64,000 nt of DNA from Glacieibacterium sp038210595 (lineage in GTDB: Bacteria; Pseudomonadota; Alphaproteobacteria; Sphingomonadales; Sphingomonadaceae): the NCBI GenBank assembly GCA_038210595.1, contig JBBQWN010000003.1, positions 62,001 to 126,000 of the forward strand. The letters run 5' to 3'. Position numbers and translations under genes: made by a program. Numbering within the stretch: the stretch's first letter is position 1; every line of letters begins with the position of its first letter. Below, piece after piece: positions 34,253 to 42,622 of the stretch. The notes beneath the pieces are model-generated. The model saw only the letters and a list, made by a program, of their open reading frames with translations, was not told the DNA's origin and ran no database searches.

Positions 34253-35449
34253 ATGCACCGACACATCAGCCTATTCGGCCTGTTCCGCCGCCATCCGGGC
34301 ACGGCGATCCGTCGCCTGCTGCGCAACGAAGCCGCCGGCGGCTATCTCCTCATGCTCGCCGCGGCGTTGGCGTTGATCGCGGCAAACACTGGTGCGTCAA
34401 CGGCCTATAAGGCGCTCCTGGGCATCCCGTTCGCCGGCCACTCGCTGCTCCACTGGATCAACGACGGCTTGATGGCGGTGTTCTTCCTGTTCGTCGGACT
34501 GGAGATCAAGCGCGAGATGCTGGACGGCGAGTTGTCAAACTGGCCGCGGCGTATCCTGCCAGGTGCTGCGGCAGTCGCCGGCATGGTTGTGCCCGCGCTG
34601 ATCTATCTTGCGGTCAACCGCGATGCGCCGGAAAATCTACGCGGGTGGGCGATTCCTGCCGCCACCGACATCGCCTTCGCGCTTGGCATCCTGGCGCTGC
34701 TTGGCAAGCGCGTGCCGGCGTCGTTGAAACTACTCGTCACCGCGATCGCGATCATCGACGACCTCGGCGCAATCATGGTGATCGCGGTCGCCTACACCGA
34801 AAGCATCCGCTGGACGGCACTGGCGGCCGCGGCGGTTGGCCTGGTGCTGCTGATGCTGCTCAACCGGGCGCGGATCCGGCCGCTTTGGCCGTATCTGTCG
34901 ATTGGCGCGCTGGTCTGGTTCGCGGTGCTGCAATCTGGCGTCCACGCGACGCTGGCCGGCGTTGCGGTGGCATTCACCCTGCCCCTGGTCGTCACCAAGG
35001 GCACGCCGGAGGACAATAGTTCGCCGCTGCTGCGCCTCGAACATGGCCTGTCGCCATGGTCGGCCTTTTTCATCGTGCCGGTGTTCGGCTTTGCCAACGC
35101 CGGCATCGACCTGCGTGGCCTGACGCTCGACCAGGCGCTGGCGCCGCTGCCGCTCGGAGTCGCGCTCGGGCTGCTCCTCGGCAAGCAGCTTGGCATATTC
35201 GGAACGATCTGGGCGATGATCCGCTTCAAGATCGTTGACCGGCCCGCGGGCGCGACGTGGCGACAGATCTACGGCGTCACATTGCTGTGCGGCATTGGCT
35301 TCACCATGAGCCTGTTCATTGCCGGGCTGGCCTTTGGTGCGGGCGCGTCAGGGGATGCGGCCAAGCTCGGCATTATCGCCGGTTCGGTGCTGGCGGCGAT
35401 CGCCGGCTGGCTGGTGCTCGCGGGAAGTCGCCAGGAAGCGCTGGCATGA
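34253..35449 (+). CDS. nhaA: Na+/H+ antiporter NhaA
   Basis: A 398-residue inner-membrane protein with about twelve hydrophobic segments. Family signatures are LLMLAAALALIAANT, FFLFVGLEIKREMLDGELS, PAATDIAFALGILALLGKRVP and AIAIIDDLGAIMVIAVAYT, the last holding the Asp-Asp transport site. It exchanges protons for sodium. Start ATG at 34253 follows GGGGGAGACAGG; an in-frame start at 34166 would lie inside rfbB. The stop overlaps the next ATG. Confidence 0.95.
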   Translation: MHRHISLFGLFRRHPGTAIRRLLRNEAAGGYLLMLAAALALIAANTGASTAYKALLGIPFAGHSLLHWINDGLMAVFFLFVGLEIKREMLDGELSNWPRRILPGAAAVAGMVVPALIYLAVNRDAPENLRGWAIPAATDIAFALGILALLGKRVPASLKLLVTAIAIIDDLGAIMVIAVAYTESIRWTALAAAAVGLVLLMLLNRARIRPLWPYLSIGALVWFAVLQSGVHATLAGVAVAFTLPLVVTKGTPEDNSSPLLRLEHGLSPWSAFFIVPVFGFANAGIDLRGLTLDQALAPLPLGVALGLLLGKQLGIFGTIWAMIRFKIVDRPAGATWRQIYGVTLLCGIGFTMSLFIAGLAFGAGASGDAAKLGIIAGSVLAAIAGWLVLAGSRQEALA

Positions 35450-36072
35450 ACCTGATCCGGCGCTATGCCCGCTTCGCACTGTTCTTTGCCGTGTCGATCG
35501 TTGCCACGGGCGTTGCGCTGCTCTGGATGGCGCCGATTCCGGCGACACTCGTCGGATTTGATATCGGTGCGATCGTGTTCATGGTGGCGGTGGCATGGTC
35601 GCTCAGCGACGACGAGGCCGAGGAAATGCGCCAGCGTGCCGCCGAGAACGAACCTGACCAGGGTATTTTAGTGATCATCGGATTGTTCATTGCCGGCGCG
35701 GTGGCCGGTGCCGTCGGCTATGAAACGATGAGCATGAAGGGCCCCGAGGTGGCGCTCAGCATCGTCACTTTGGTGCTTAGCTGGGTGTTCGCCAACCTGC
35801 TGTTTGCGCTGCATTATGCCCACAGCTGGTATCTCGGCGACGGGCGCGGCAAGGATCGACAGGGAATCGATTTTCCGGGCAAGCAACAGCCACGCTATTG
35901 GGATTTCGTGTATTTCTCGTTCGTGCTCGGCATGACCTTCCAGGTCTCCGACGTCGCCATTACCGCGACCGGCATCCGCAAGGTGGCGCTGGTGCAGAGC
36001 CTGGTGTCGTTCTGGTTCAACCTCGGTGTCCTCGCACTGACCGTCAGCGTCGTCGGCAACCTGCTGCACTAG
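35446..36072 (+). CDS. DUF1345 family membrane protein
   Basis: A 208-residue inner-membrane protein with about five hydrophobic segments. It carries the DUF1345 stretches TLVGFDIGAIVFMVAVAWS, ANLLFALHYAHSWY and PRYWDFVYFSFVLGMTFQVSDV. Function of the family is unknown. ATG at 35446 overlaps the nhaA stop (ATGA), so it is translationally coupled to the antiporter, which may hint at a membrane or ion-related role. Confidence 0.88.
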   Translation: MNLIRRYARFALFFAVSIVATGVALLWMAPIPATLVGFDIGAIVFMVAVAWSLSDDEAEEMRQRAAENEPDQGILVIIGLFIAGAVAGAVGYETMSMKGPEVALSIVTLVLSWVFANLLFALHYAHSWYLGDGRGKDRQGIDFPGKQQPRYWDFVYFSFVLGMTFQVSDVAITATGIRKVALVQSLVSFWFNLGVLALTVSVVGNLLH

Positions 36073-36096
36073 CCGCGCCCAAGCCTGATGGCGTCC

Positions 36097-36825
36097 TCAA
36101 CGATTGCCCGCGATCAAAAATTCGATGTTGCCCTCGGGTCCGGTGATCGGACTCGGCGTGACCCCTGCGACGGTCCAGCCCCTGCCTTCCACCCACGCGC
36201 GAACTTCGGCACAAACCCGGGCGTGGATTTCAGGGTCGCGGACCACGCCACCCTTGCCCACCTCGCCGCGTCCAGCCTCGAATTGCGGCTTGATCAGCGC
36301 GAGGAGGCGCGCCGCAGGTTTGGCGAAGGTCAGCGGCGTTTCCAACACCTTGGCGAGCCCAATGAAACTGGCGTCGCAGACGATCAGGTCGACCGGTTCG
36401 GGAATGTCCAGCGCGGTCAGGTGGCGCGCGTTGGTCTGTTCGAGCACCACGACGCGCGCATCTTCGCGCAGCTTCCACGCCAGCTGGTTGGTGCCGGAGT
36501 CGACCGCATAGACCCGCGCCGCACCGCGAGTCAGCAGCACGTCGGTGAACCCGCCCGTCGATGATCCGACGTCGAGGGCGGTAATGCCCGCCACGTCCCA
36601 GCCAAGATAATCGAGCCCATGCGCCAGCTTGACGCCGCCGCGCGACACCCACGGGTGGTCGCGGCCCTTGACGGTCAGTTCGGTGCCGTCGGGCAGCACC
36701 TGCCCCGCCTTCTCGATCTTGCGGTCGCCGGCAAACACCAGGCCCGCGAGGATCAGCGCCTGCGCCCGCGTCCGACTCTCGGCAAGCCCGAGTTCGACGA
36801 GCCGCTGGTCGGCGCGGAGCTTCAG
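36097..36825 (-). CDS. tlyA: TlyA-type 16S/23S rRNA 2'-O-methyltransferase (probable CTG start)
   Basis: A 242-residue protein when read from CTG at 36825. The N-terminal S4 RNA-binding domain (ADQRLVELGLAESRTRAQAL, LILAGLVFAGDRK) leads into an FtsJ-like SAM methyltransferase (ALDVGSSTGGFTDVLL, VYAVDSGTNQLAWKL, KPQFEAGRGEVGKGG). No ATG, GTG or TTG precedes the S4 domain in frame without running deep into dxs. The first usual start, GTG at 36738, would cut the S4 domain. The CTG overlaps the dxs stop as CTGA, so re-initiation is plausible. Confidence 0.88.
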   Translation of the reverse strand: MKLRADQRLVELGLAESRTRAQALILAGLVFAGDRKIEKAGQVLPDGTELTVKGRDHPWVSRGGVKLAHGLDYLGWDVAGITALDVGSSTGGFTDVLLTRGAARVYAVDSGTNQLAWKLREDARVVVLEQTNARHLTALDIPEPVDLIVCDASFIGLAKVLETPLTFAKPAARLLALIKPQFEAGRGEVGKGGVVRDPEIHARVCAEVRAWVEGRGWTVAGVTPSPITGPEGNIEFLIAGNR

Positions 36826-38756
36826 GCCCGCGCGCCCTCGACAACGCCGACGCTGTTGTGCCGCAGCGCCTCGAGCACCGTCGCGACAATGGCCGGCGCG
36901 TCGAGGCCAGCCGTCACATACTGTGCGCCCGGCGCATCATGCTCGGCAAAGATGTCCGGCAGGCGCATGGTGCGGACTTTGAGCCCGTTGTCGGTCAAGC
37001 CCTCATCGCTGAGCCAGGTCAGGACGTGGGCGCCGAAGCCGCCGATGGCGCCCTCCTCGATGGTGATCAGCACGTCGTGGCTGATTGCCAGCTTGCGGAT
37101 CATATCGTGGTCGAGCGGCTTGGCGAAGCGCAGGTCGGCGACGGTGGTCGATAGCCCGCGGCCTTCAAGGTCGTCGGCGGCAGCAAGCGATTCGGTCAGG
37201 CGGGTGCCGAGCGACAGGATCGCCACGGTCTTGCCCTCGCGAACGATCCGCCCCTTGCCGATCTCGAGCCGGATCGGCGTTTCGGGGAGCGCCACGCCGG
37301 TGCCCTCGCCGCGCGGGTAGCGCACCGCGCTGGGGCCGTCGTCGTACATCGCGCAGGTGTGGACCATGTGGACCAGCTCGGCCTCGTCGGCCGCGGCCAT
37401 CACCACCATGTTCGGCAGGGTCGCGAGGTAGGTCACGTCGAACGAGCCGGCATGCGTCGCACCGTCGGCCCCGACCAGTCCGGCGCGGTCGATGGCGAAA
37501 CGCACGGGCAGGTTCTGGATGGCCACGTCATGCACGACCTGGTCGTAGGCGCGCTGCAGGAAGGTTGAATAGATCGTCGCGAACGGCCGCATGCCCTGTG
37601 CGGCCAAACCGGCTGCAAACGTGACGGCGTGCTGCTCGGCGATGCCGACGTCGAACAGGCGGTCGGGAAACTCCGCCTCGAACTTGTCGAGGCCGGTGCC
37701 CGACGGCATCGCGGCAGTGATTGCGACAATGGTCGGGTCGCGACGCGCCTCGTCGATCAGCGCCTTGGCGAAGACGTTGGTATAGCTCGGCGGGCCGGCC
37801 TTGCCCTTGACCTGGCCGCCGGTGACAACGTCGAACTTCTGCACCGCGTGATACTTATCCGGCGCGTTCTCGGCGTGGGTATAGCCGTGGCCCTTCTTGG
37901 TCACGACGTGGACGAGGATCGGACCTTCGGCGGCGTCGCGGACATTCTCGAGCACAGGGATCAGATGATCGAGATTATGGCCGTCGATCGGGCCGACGTA
38001 GTAAAGCCCGAGCTCCTCGAACAAGGTGCCGCCGGTGGCGAGGGTGCGGAAATACTCGTCGGCGCGCTTGGCGGTGCGCTGCATGTTGGGGCCGAAGGTG
38101 CGCTTGGCCAGCTGCTTGACGGCGTCGCGCAGCTCGAGGAACGGCCGCGACGAATAGATGCGCGCCAGATAGGCCGACAGCGCGCCGACCGGCGGCGCGA
38201 TCGACATGTCGTTGTCGTTGAGGATGACGACCAGCCGGTTGCCCGCGGCCTGGGCGTTGTTCATCGCCTCATAGGCCATGCCCGCCGACATTGCGCCGTC
38301 GCCGATCACCGCGATCGCCTTGCCGGGCTGGTTCTTCAACTTGTTGGCGACCGCGAAGCCCAGCGCCGCCGAGATCGAGGTCGAGCTGTGCGCCGCGCCG
38401 AACGGATCATATTCGCTCTCGCTGCGCCGCGTGAAGCCGCTCAGGCCGCCGCCCTGGCGCAGGGTGCGAATCCGGTCGCGCCGCCCGGTCAGGATCTTGT
38501 GCGGATAGGCCTGGTGGCCGACGTCCCAGATCAGCCGGTCGTCGGGCGTATCGAAGACATGGTGGAGCGCCACGGTCAGCTCGACGACACCGAGGCCGGC
38601 ACCGAGATGCCCGCCGGTGACACTGACCGCATCGATCAGTTCGGCACGCAGTTCATCCGCGAGTTGCCTGAGTTGGGGTCCATCGAGATGCCGCAAATCG
38701 GCTGGGAACTTGACCGTATCGAGCAGCGGCGTCTTTGGGCGTTCGGTCACTGGCAA
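36822..38756 (-). CDS. dxs: 1-deoxy-D-xylulose-5-phosphate synthase
   Basis: A 644-residue thiamine-diphosphate enzyme condensing pyruvate and glyceraldehyde-3-P at the head of the MEP isoprenoid pathway. Seen are the TPP-binding VIGDGAMSAGMAYEAMNNA, HHVFDTPDDRLIWDVGHQAYPHK and YDQVVHDVAIQNLPVRFAID, then GLVGADGATHAG, as well as the transketolase C-terminal domain. Full length for the family. It is coupled to tlyA downstream (four-base overlap). In this group the pathway also feeds carotenoids and undecaprenol. Confidence 0.97.
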   Translation of the reverse strand: MPVTERPKTPLLDTVKFPADLRHLDGPQLRQLADELRAELIDAVSVTGGHLGAGLGVVELTVALHHVFDTPDDRLIWDVGHQAYPHKILTGRRDRIRTLRQGGGLSGFTRRSESEYDPFGAAHSSTSISAALGFAVANKLKNQPGKAIAVIGDGAMSAGMAYEAMNNAQAAGNRLVVILNDNDMSIAPPVGALSAYLARIYSSRPFLELRDAVKQLAKRTFGPNMQRTAKRADEYFRTLATGGTLFEELGLYYVGPIDGHNLDHLIPVLENVRDAAEGPILVHVVTKKGHGYTHAENAPDKYHAVQKFDVVTGGQVKGKAGPPSYTNVFAKALIDEARRDPTIVAITAAMPSGTGLDKFEAEFPDRLFDVGIAEQHAVTFAAGLAAQGMRPFATIYSTFLQRAYDQVVHDVAIQNLPVRFAIDRAGLVGADGATHAGSFDVTYLATLPNMVVMAAADEAELVHMVHTCAMYDDGPSAVRYPRGEGTGVALPETPIRLEIGKGRIVREGKTVAILSLGTRLTESLAAADDLEGRGLSTTVADLRFAKPLDHDMIRKLAISHDVLITIEEGAIGGFGAHVLTWLSDEGLTDNGLKVRTMRLPDIFAEHDAPGAQYVTAGLDAPAIVATVLEALRHNSVGVVEGARA

Positions 38757-38837
38757 ACCATTTCTCGCGTCGTTGCCGGAGAATTAGCGACCGCGGACGG
38801 GCTTGTCGATTGCGGAACGTGACGCTTTGGTCGCAGC

Positions 38838-39299
38838 TTAGTTACAATCGACGCAGCGCCCCTGCACCTCGAGCACCGGGCGGATGGGCCGGAAGCCGGT
38901 GGCGGCCGCGGCGGCACGCACGCTTTTCGCCACACCGTCGTCATCGATGTGGGTGGTCTTGCCGCAAGCGTCGCAGACTAGAAAAATACAGTCGTGCAGG
39001 CAGGCTGGATGGGCGTTGGCGACATAGGCGTTGCTGCTTTCGATCCGCATCGCGACGTTGCTGGCGACGAACAGGTCGAGGATGCGGTACACGCTGTTCG
39101 CCGCGATCCGCCGCCCGGTCGCCTTGGACACCGCCTCGGTCACGTCATAGGCGCTGGCCGGGCGATCGAAGGCGCTCAGCGCGCCGAACACCTGGGCGCG
39201 CAGGTCCGTCCACTGCTCGCCCGCGCCGAGCACCGCGTCGCGCGCGGCGGCGGCGAGGCCGGGGCCCGCGGGCAGCGTGTGATGATGAAGCGTCGCCAT
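38838..39299 (-). CDS. zur: Zinc uptake regulator, Fur family (Zur)
   Basis: A 153-residue Fur-family repressor with a winged helix N-terminal half (AYDVTEAVSKATGRRIAANSVYRILDLF) and the structural zinc site formed by two CxxC pairs, CDACG near residue 107 and CVDCN at the extreme C-terminus. The regulatory residues HPACLHDCIFLVC lie between. Zur rather than Fur is favoured by the N-terminal spacing, by the adjacent merC and by a Zur-box-like site upstream of merC. It lies 38 bases downstream of merC on the same strand, so autoregulation is likely. Confidence 0.85.
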   Translation of the reverse strand: MATLHHHTLPAGPGLAAAARDAVLGAGEQWTDLRAQVFGALSAFDRPASAYDVTEAVSKATGRRIAANSVYRILDLFVASNVAMRIESSNAYVANAHPACLHDCIFLVCDACGKTTHIDDDGVAKSVRAAAAATGFRPIRPVLEVQGRCVDCN

Positions 39300-39337
39300 G
39301 CCAGGCGACTATGGGAGCCGCGACCGACCCCCGCAAG

Positions 39338-39703
39338 TCAGTGGCGCGACCAGCGCAGGTTGAGCAGATGCGCCATCGCCAGCATCAGCACGCCCGCCAC
39401 CGACGCGCCGATCTCCAGTACGCTGCCGTGCAGCAAGAACAGCGAACCGGCCATCAGCGCGAGGCCGCTTGCACCGAGCACGGCGACCAGCACGCGATGA
39501 TGCAGGCGAAAGCCCCGGAACAGGGCAAACAGCGCCAGCGGCAGCGCGATCGCCAGGCCGACCGCGTGCACCCCATGGTTCCACAGGCCGCCGGTCGCCG
39601 ACAGCCCGGCGAGCAGCACGCTGCCGGCAAGGCAGTGGATCACGCACAGGCCCGACAGGCCCATCGCGGACCGGTCGAGCCAACCAGGATCGGAAGATGC
39701 CAT
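39338..39703 (-). CDS. MerC-domain membrane protein
   Basis: A 121-residue protein with four membrane helices. The first contains the metal-binding-like Cys and His of GLSGLCVIHCLAGSVLLAG; later there are LFRGFRLHHRVLVAVLGASGL and SVAGVLMLAMAHLLNLRW. MerC was defined as a mercury transporter, but chromosomal MerC-domain proteins next to Zur are more likely zinc-related. I chose ATG at 39703; TTG at 39709 is two codons upstream. The Zur-box-like palindrome ends seven bases before the ATG. Confidence 0.85.
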   Translation of the reverse strand: MASSDPGWLDRSAMGLSGLCVIHCLAGSVLLAGLSATGGLWNHGVHAVGLAIALPLALFALFRGFRLHHRVLVAVLGASGLALMAGSLFLLHGSVLEIGASVAGVLMLAMAHLLNLRWSRH

Positions 39704-39709
39704 TGCCAA

Positions 39710-39728
39710 AATGATATAGTGTTACATT
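39710..39728. promoter_or_regulatory. Zur-box-like palindrome
   Basis: The 19-base sequence AATGATATAGTGTTACATT is an imperfect palindrome fitting the AATGT-tA-tA-n-T-a-TA-ACATT pattern of proteobacterial Zur boxes. Outer halves AATGtaA/T-at-CATT are symmetrical and the site is AT-rich within GC-rich DNA. It sits between merC-zur (minus) and an iron-permease-like gene (plus, starts 79 bases away). It probably represses merC-zur when zinc is sufficient. Confidence 0.65.
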
Positions 39729-39806
39729 GCTGACGACAAGCCCCGGCAGCCGAACCTTGCAGTGAAATGAATTCAGCCGCAGTTTCACACCATCAGGGAG
39801 GGCAGC

Positions 39807-40226
<420 letters not shown>

Positions 40227-40280
40227 GCCCGCGACGCTGCGCCGCTTCACGCGGTCGTCCGGCTCCGGCATAGGGCGCGC

Positions 40281-41288
40281 ATGCCGACCATCGCCCTGAG
40301 CCGCGTCGAAGCGCCCGCCCTCGCCCGTCCGCGCGCCGTCGCGACCTGGCTGTTCGCGGTGGCGGCGATTGTCTTCCTGATGATCGTCGTCGGCGGCATC
40401 ACCCGGCTGACCGAGTCGGGCCTGTCGATCGTGCGCTGGGATCCCGTCGGCGGGATCGTCCCGCCGCTGTCGGACGCCGACTGGGCGGCGGAATACGCCG
40501 CCTACCGGACCAGCCCCCAGGGCCTGCTGATCAACGCCGACATGGGGATCGCTGCCTTCAAGGGCATCTTCTTCTGGGAATATCTGCACCGCGTCATCGC
40601 GCGGGTGTTTGTGGCCGCGCTGATCCTGCCGATGGCGTTCTTCGCGGCGACCCGCGCGATTCCGCGCGGCTTCGGCCGGCCGCTGCTGGTCATCCTGGCG
40701 CTCGGCGCGCTGCAGCCGGTGGTCGGCTGGTGGATGGTCGCGTCCGGGCTGGTCGACCGGCCGGCGGTGGCGCACGAGCGGCTGGCTGTACACCTTGTGC
40801 TTGCCTTCTCGATCATGGCAGTTTCCCTATGGACCGCGTTCGACCTTCTGGAAGGCCGGCGCGAGCGGCTGGCGCGCTGGACGGTGCCATTGCTGGCACT
40901 CCTGTCGGTGCAAATCGTCTGGGGGGCGTTTACCGCCGGCCTGCGGGCCGGCCACGCGTCGGATACCTGGCCGTTGATGCTTGGGTCGCTGGTGCCGCCG
41001 CTCGCCAGCCTGATCGACGATCCGGTCAGCGTGCAATGGGTCCACCGCAGCCTCGCCTGGGTGGTCGCGGTGTCGGTGCTGGCCGTGGCGTTGCGGGAGC
41101 GCGCGGCCGGGCCACGCGCCGGGCTGCTCGCCGCGCTCGTCGGGTTGCAGTTTCTGCTCGGCGTGCTGACCATCATCTCCGGCGTGGCGCTGCCGCTCGC
41201 CGTCGCGCATCAGGCGGGCGCGGCGCTGCTGCTGGCGGCGACCCTATGGCTGGCGCACCGACCGCTGACCGCTCACCCGATCATCTAG
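40281..41288 (+). CDS. ctaA: Heme A synthase (COX15/CtaA family)
   Basis: A 335-residue inner-membrane protein with eight helices that oxidises heme O to heme A for aa3-type cytochrome oxidase. Signatures are TRLTESGLSIVRWDPVGGI, FFWEYLHRVIARVF, VAHERLAVHLVLAF and, in the second half, VQWVHRSLAWV and AHQAGAALL, with four conserved heme-ligand His. Both four-helix halves are complete, the type 2 arrangement usual in alphaproteobacteria. It stands upstream of rplM by 120 bases. Confidence 0.94.
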   Translation: MPTIALSRVEAPALARPRAVATWLFAVAAIVFLMIVVGGITRLTESGLSIVRWDPVGGIVPPLSDADWAAEYAAYRTSPQGLLINADMGIAAFKGIFFWEYLHRVIARVFVAALILPMAFFAATRAIPRGFGRPLLVILALGALQPVVGWWMVASGLVDRPAVAHERLAVHLVLAFSIMAVSLWTAFDLLEGRRERLARWTVPLLALLSVQIVWGAFTAGLRAGHASDTWPLMLGSLVPPLASLIDDPVSVQWVHRSLAWVVAVSVLAVALRERAAGPRAGLLAALVGLQFLLGVLTIISGVALPLAVAHQAGAALLLAATLWLAHRPLTAHPII

Positions 41289-41326
41289 CGGTAACATAAT
41301 ACCCTCGGCCAAATCCGCCAAAATCC

Positions 41327-41355
41327 TTGCGTTGCGGGGTGATTTCGGCGATAGG
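41327..41355 (+). promoter_or_regulatory. Candidate promoter of rplM-rpsI
   Basis: TTGCGT at 41327-41332 and GATAGG at 41350-41355 are 17 bases apart and would start transcription about 50 bases before the rplM ATG. The match to the sigma-70 consensus is moderate, especially at the -10. Assigned by position and spacing only. Confidence 0.35.
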
Positions 41356-41364
41356 GCCGCTCTC

Positions 41365-41389
41365 CGGTCGGCGCGAAGCCGGCCGTTTT
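41365..41389 (+). terminator. Hairpin plus T-run in the rplM leader (attenuator or ctaA terminator)
   Basis: CGGTCGGC (41365-41372) and GCCGGCCG (41378-41385) pair over eight bases with one G-U, with loop GCGAA, and TTTT follows at once. It ends 19 bases before the rplM ATG. It may end ctaA transcription or, if the promoter at about 41327 is right, lie at the very 5' end of the ribosomal-protein mRNA as an attenuator. Confidence 0.5.
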
Positions 41390-41408
41390 GCATTTCAAGA
41401 GGGCTTTC

Positions 41409-41921
41409 ATGCCGACGAACCTTACCAAGATCACGGCGGCTGCGAAGCCGGCCGAGGTCGTCAAGCAGTGGCTGCTGATCGATGCCGAAGGCCTCGTCGT
41501 CGGCCGCCTCGCCTCGATCATCGCCGACCGCCTGCGCGGCAAGCACAAGCCCAGCTTCACCCCCCACGTCGATTGCGGTGACAACATCATCGTCATCAAC
41601 GCCGAGAAGGTGAAGTTCACCGGCCGCAAGGCGGGGCAGAAGATCTATTACCGCCACACCGGCCACCCGGGCGGCATCAAGGAAGTCACCGCGGCGAAGC
41701 TGCTCGAGGGCCGCTTTCCGGAGCGGGTCATCGAGAAGGCCGTCGAGCGCATGGTCCCGCGCGGCCCGCTCGGCCGTCAGCAGATGCGCAACCTGCGCGT
41801 CTTCGCCGGCACCGAGCATCCGCACGCGGCGCAGGACCCGATCGTCCTCGACATCGCGGCGATGAACCCCAAGAACTCGGCCGTGCGCGTCAGCCCGGCC
41901 GCCGATCAGGCGAGTGCATAA
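41409..41921 (+). CDS. rplM: 50S ribosomal protein L13
   Basis: A 170-residue L13. It has WLLIDAEGLVVGRLASIIAD, FTPHVDCGDNIIVINAEKVKFTG, YYRHTGHPGGIKEV and MVPRGPLGRQQMRNLRVF, all family hallmarks. It is slightly longer than the E. coli protein at both ends. Start ATG at 41409 follows AAGAGGGC; an in-frame ATG at 41388 is less suitable. The stop overlaps rpsI as TAATG, the usual rplM-rpsI operon. Confidence 0.97.
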   Translation: MPTNLTKITAAAKPAEVVKQWLLIDAEGLVVGRLASIIADRLRGKHKPSFTPHVDCGDNIIVINAEKVKFTGRKAGQKIYYRHTGHPGGIKEVTAAKLLEGRFPERVIEKAVERMVPRGPLGRQQMRNLRVFAGTEHPHAAQDPIVLDIAAMNPKNSAVRVSPAADQASA

Positions 41922-42418
41922 TGGCCGACAATCTCCAGAGCTTCGCCGACCTCGGGACGGCGATGGACGCCGCCCCGCCCGCCCATGACGGCGTGTCGCC
42001 GGCGCCGCTGCGCGAGCAGCAGATCGACGCCCAGGGCCGCGCCTATGCGACCGGCAAGCGCAAGAACGCCATCGCCCGCGTCTGGCTGAAGCCCGGCACC
42101 GGCAAGATCACCGTCAACGGCCGTGATCAGCTGACCTATTTCGCCCGTCCGACGCTGCGCCTGGTGATCAACCAGCCGTTCGATGTCGCCGAGCGTCGTG
42201 AGCAGTACGATGTCGTCTGCACCGTCGCCGGCGGCGGCCTGTCGGGCCAGGCCGGTGCGGTCAAGCACGGCATCGCCCAGGCGCTGACCCGGTTCGAGCC
42301 GGCGCTGCGCACCGCCGTCAAGCATGCCGGCTTCCTCACTCGCGATCCGCGCGTCGTGGAGCGCAAGAAGTACGGCAAGGCCAAGGCCCGCCGCAGCTTC
42401 CAGTTCTCCAAGCGGTAG
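41921..42418 (+). CDS. rpsI: 30S ribosomal protein S9
   Basis: A 165-residue S9. The core begins at about residue 35 with GRAYATGKRKNAIARVWLKPG and ends in the conserved KKYGKAKARRSFQFSKR, whose terminal Lys-Arg contacts the P-site tRNA. The first 35 residues are an extra acidic/Pro-Ala extension as in other alphaproteobacterial S9 proteins (E. coli S9 is 130). Translationally coupled to rplM. Confidence 0.97.
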   Translation: MADNLQSFADLGTAMDAAPPAHDGVSPAPLREQQIDAQGRAYATGKRKNAIARVWLKPGTGKITVNGRDQLTYFARPTLRLVINQPFDVAERREQYDVVCTVAGGGLSGQAGAVKHGIAQALTRFEPALRTAVKHAGFLTRDPRVVERKKYGKAKARRSFQFSKR

Positions 42419-42437
42419 TCGCAGCGCAGCCTCCGAG

Positions 42438-42474
42438 CTGAGACGCCGAACGCCCTTCGCGTTCGACGTCTCAG
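42438..42474 (+). terminator. Long hairpin after rpsI, terminator-like
   Basis: A 16-base stem (42438-42453 with 42459-42474) with one mismatch and a CCTTC loop begins 20 bases after the rpsI stop. No T-run follows, so it may need Rho or protect the mRNA 3' end. It lies at the end of the rplM-rpsI operon. Confidence 0.6.
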
Positions 42475-42622
42475 GTGCGGACTCGCGCCAGACCGGGCGG
42501 CGGGTGAGCGGCCCCCTTCCGCTCAACCCGTCCGACGGCGCGGCTTTGCCGCGGCGCTCTTACCCTTCCTACCCTGCCGGTCCCAGTGTATCCCCGCCCT
42601 CGTCTCTGACGAACAAGGCGCG
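42475..42622. other. Intergenic stretch between rpsI hairpin and the DsbD-family gene
   Basis: A further short inverted repeat (GCGGC, TTT, GCCGC) is present around 42540-42555. The region must carry the promoter of the following gene. I see no small gene here. Confidence 0.4.

Noticed and set aside
39762..39788. GTGAAA...TTTCAC inverted repeat upstream of the iron-permease-like gene as an operator
   Set aside because: Arms are only six bases with a long spacer and do not match a known iron or zinc regulator site.
42534..42560. Second inverted repeat after rpsI as another terminator
   Set aside because: The stem is only about five GC pairs with a three-base loop and no T-run, common by chance in such GC-rich DNA.
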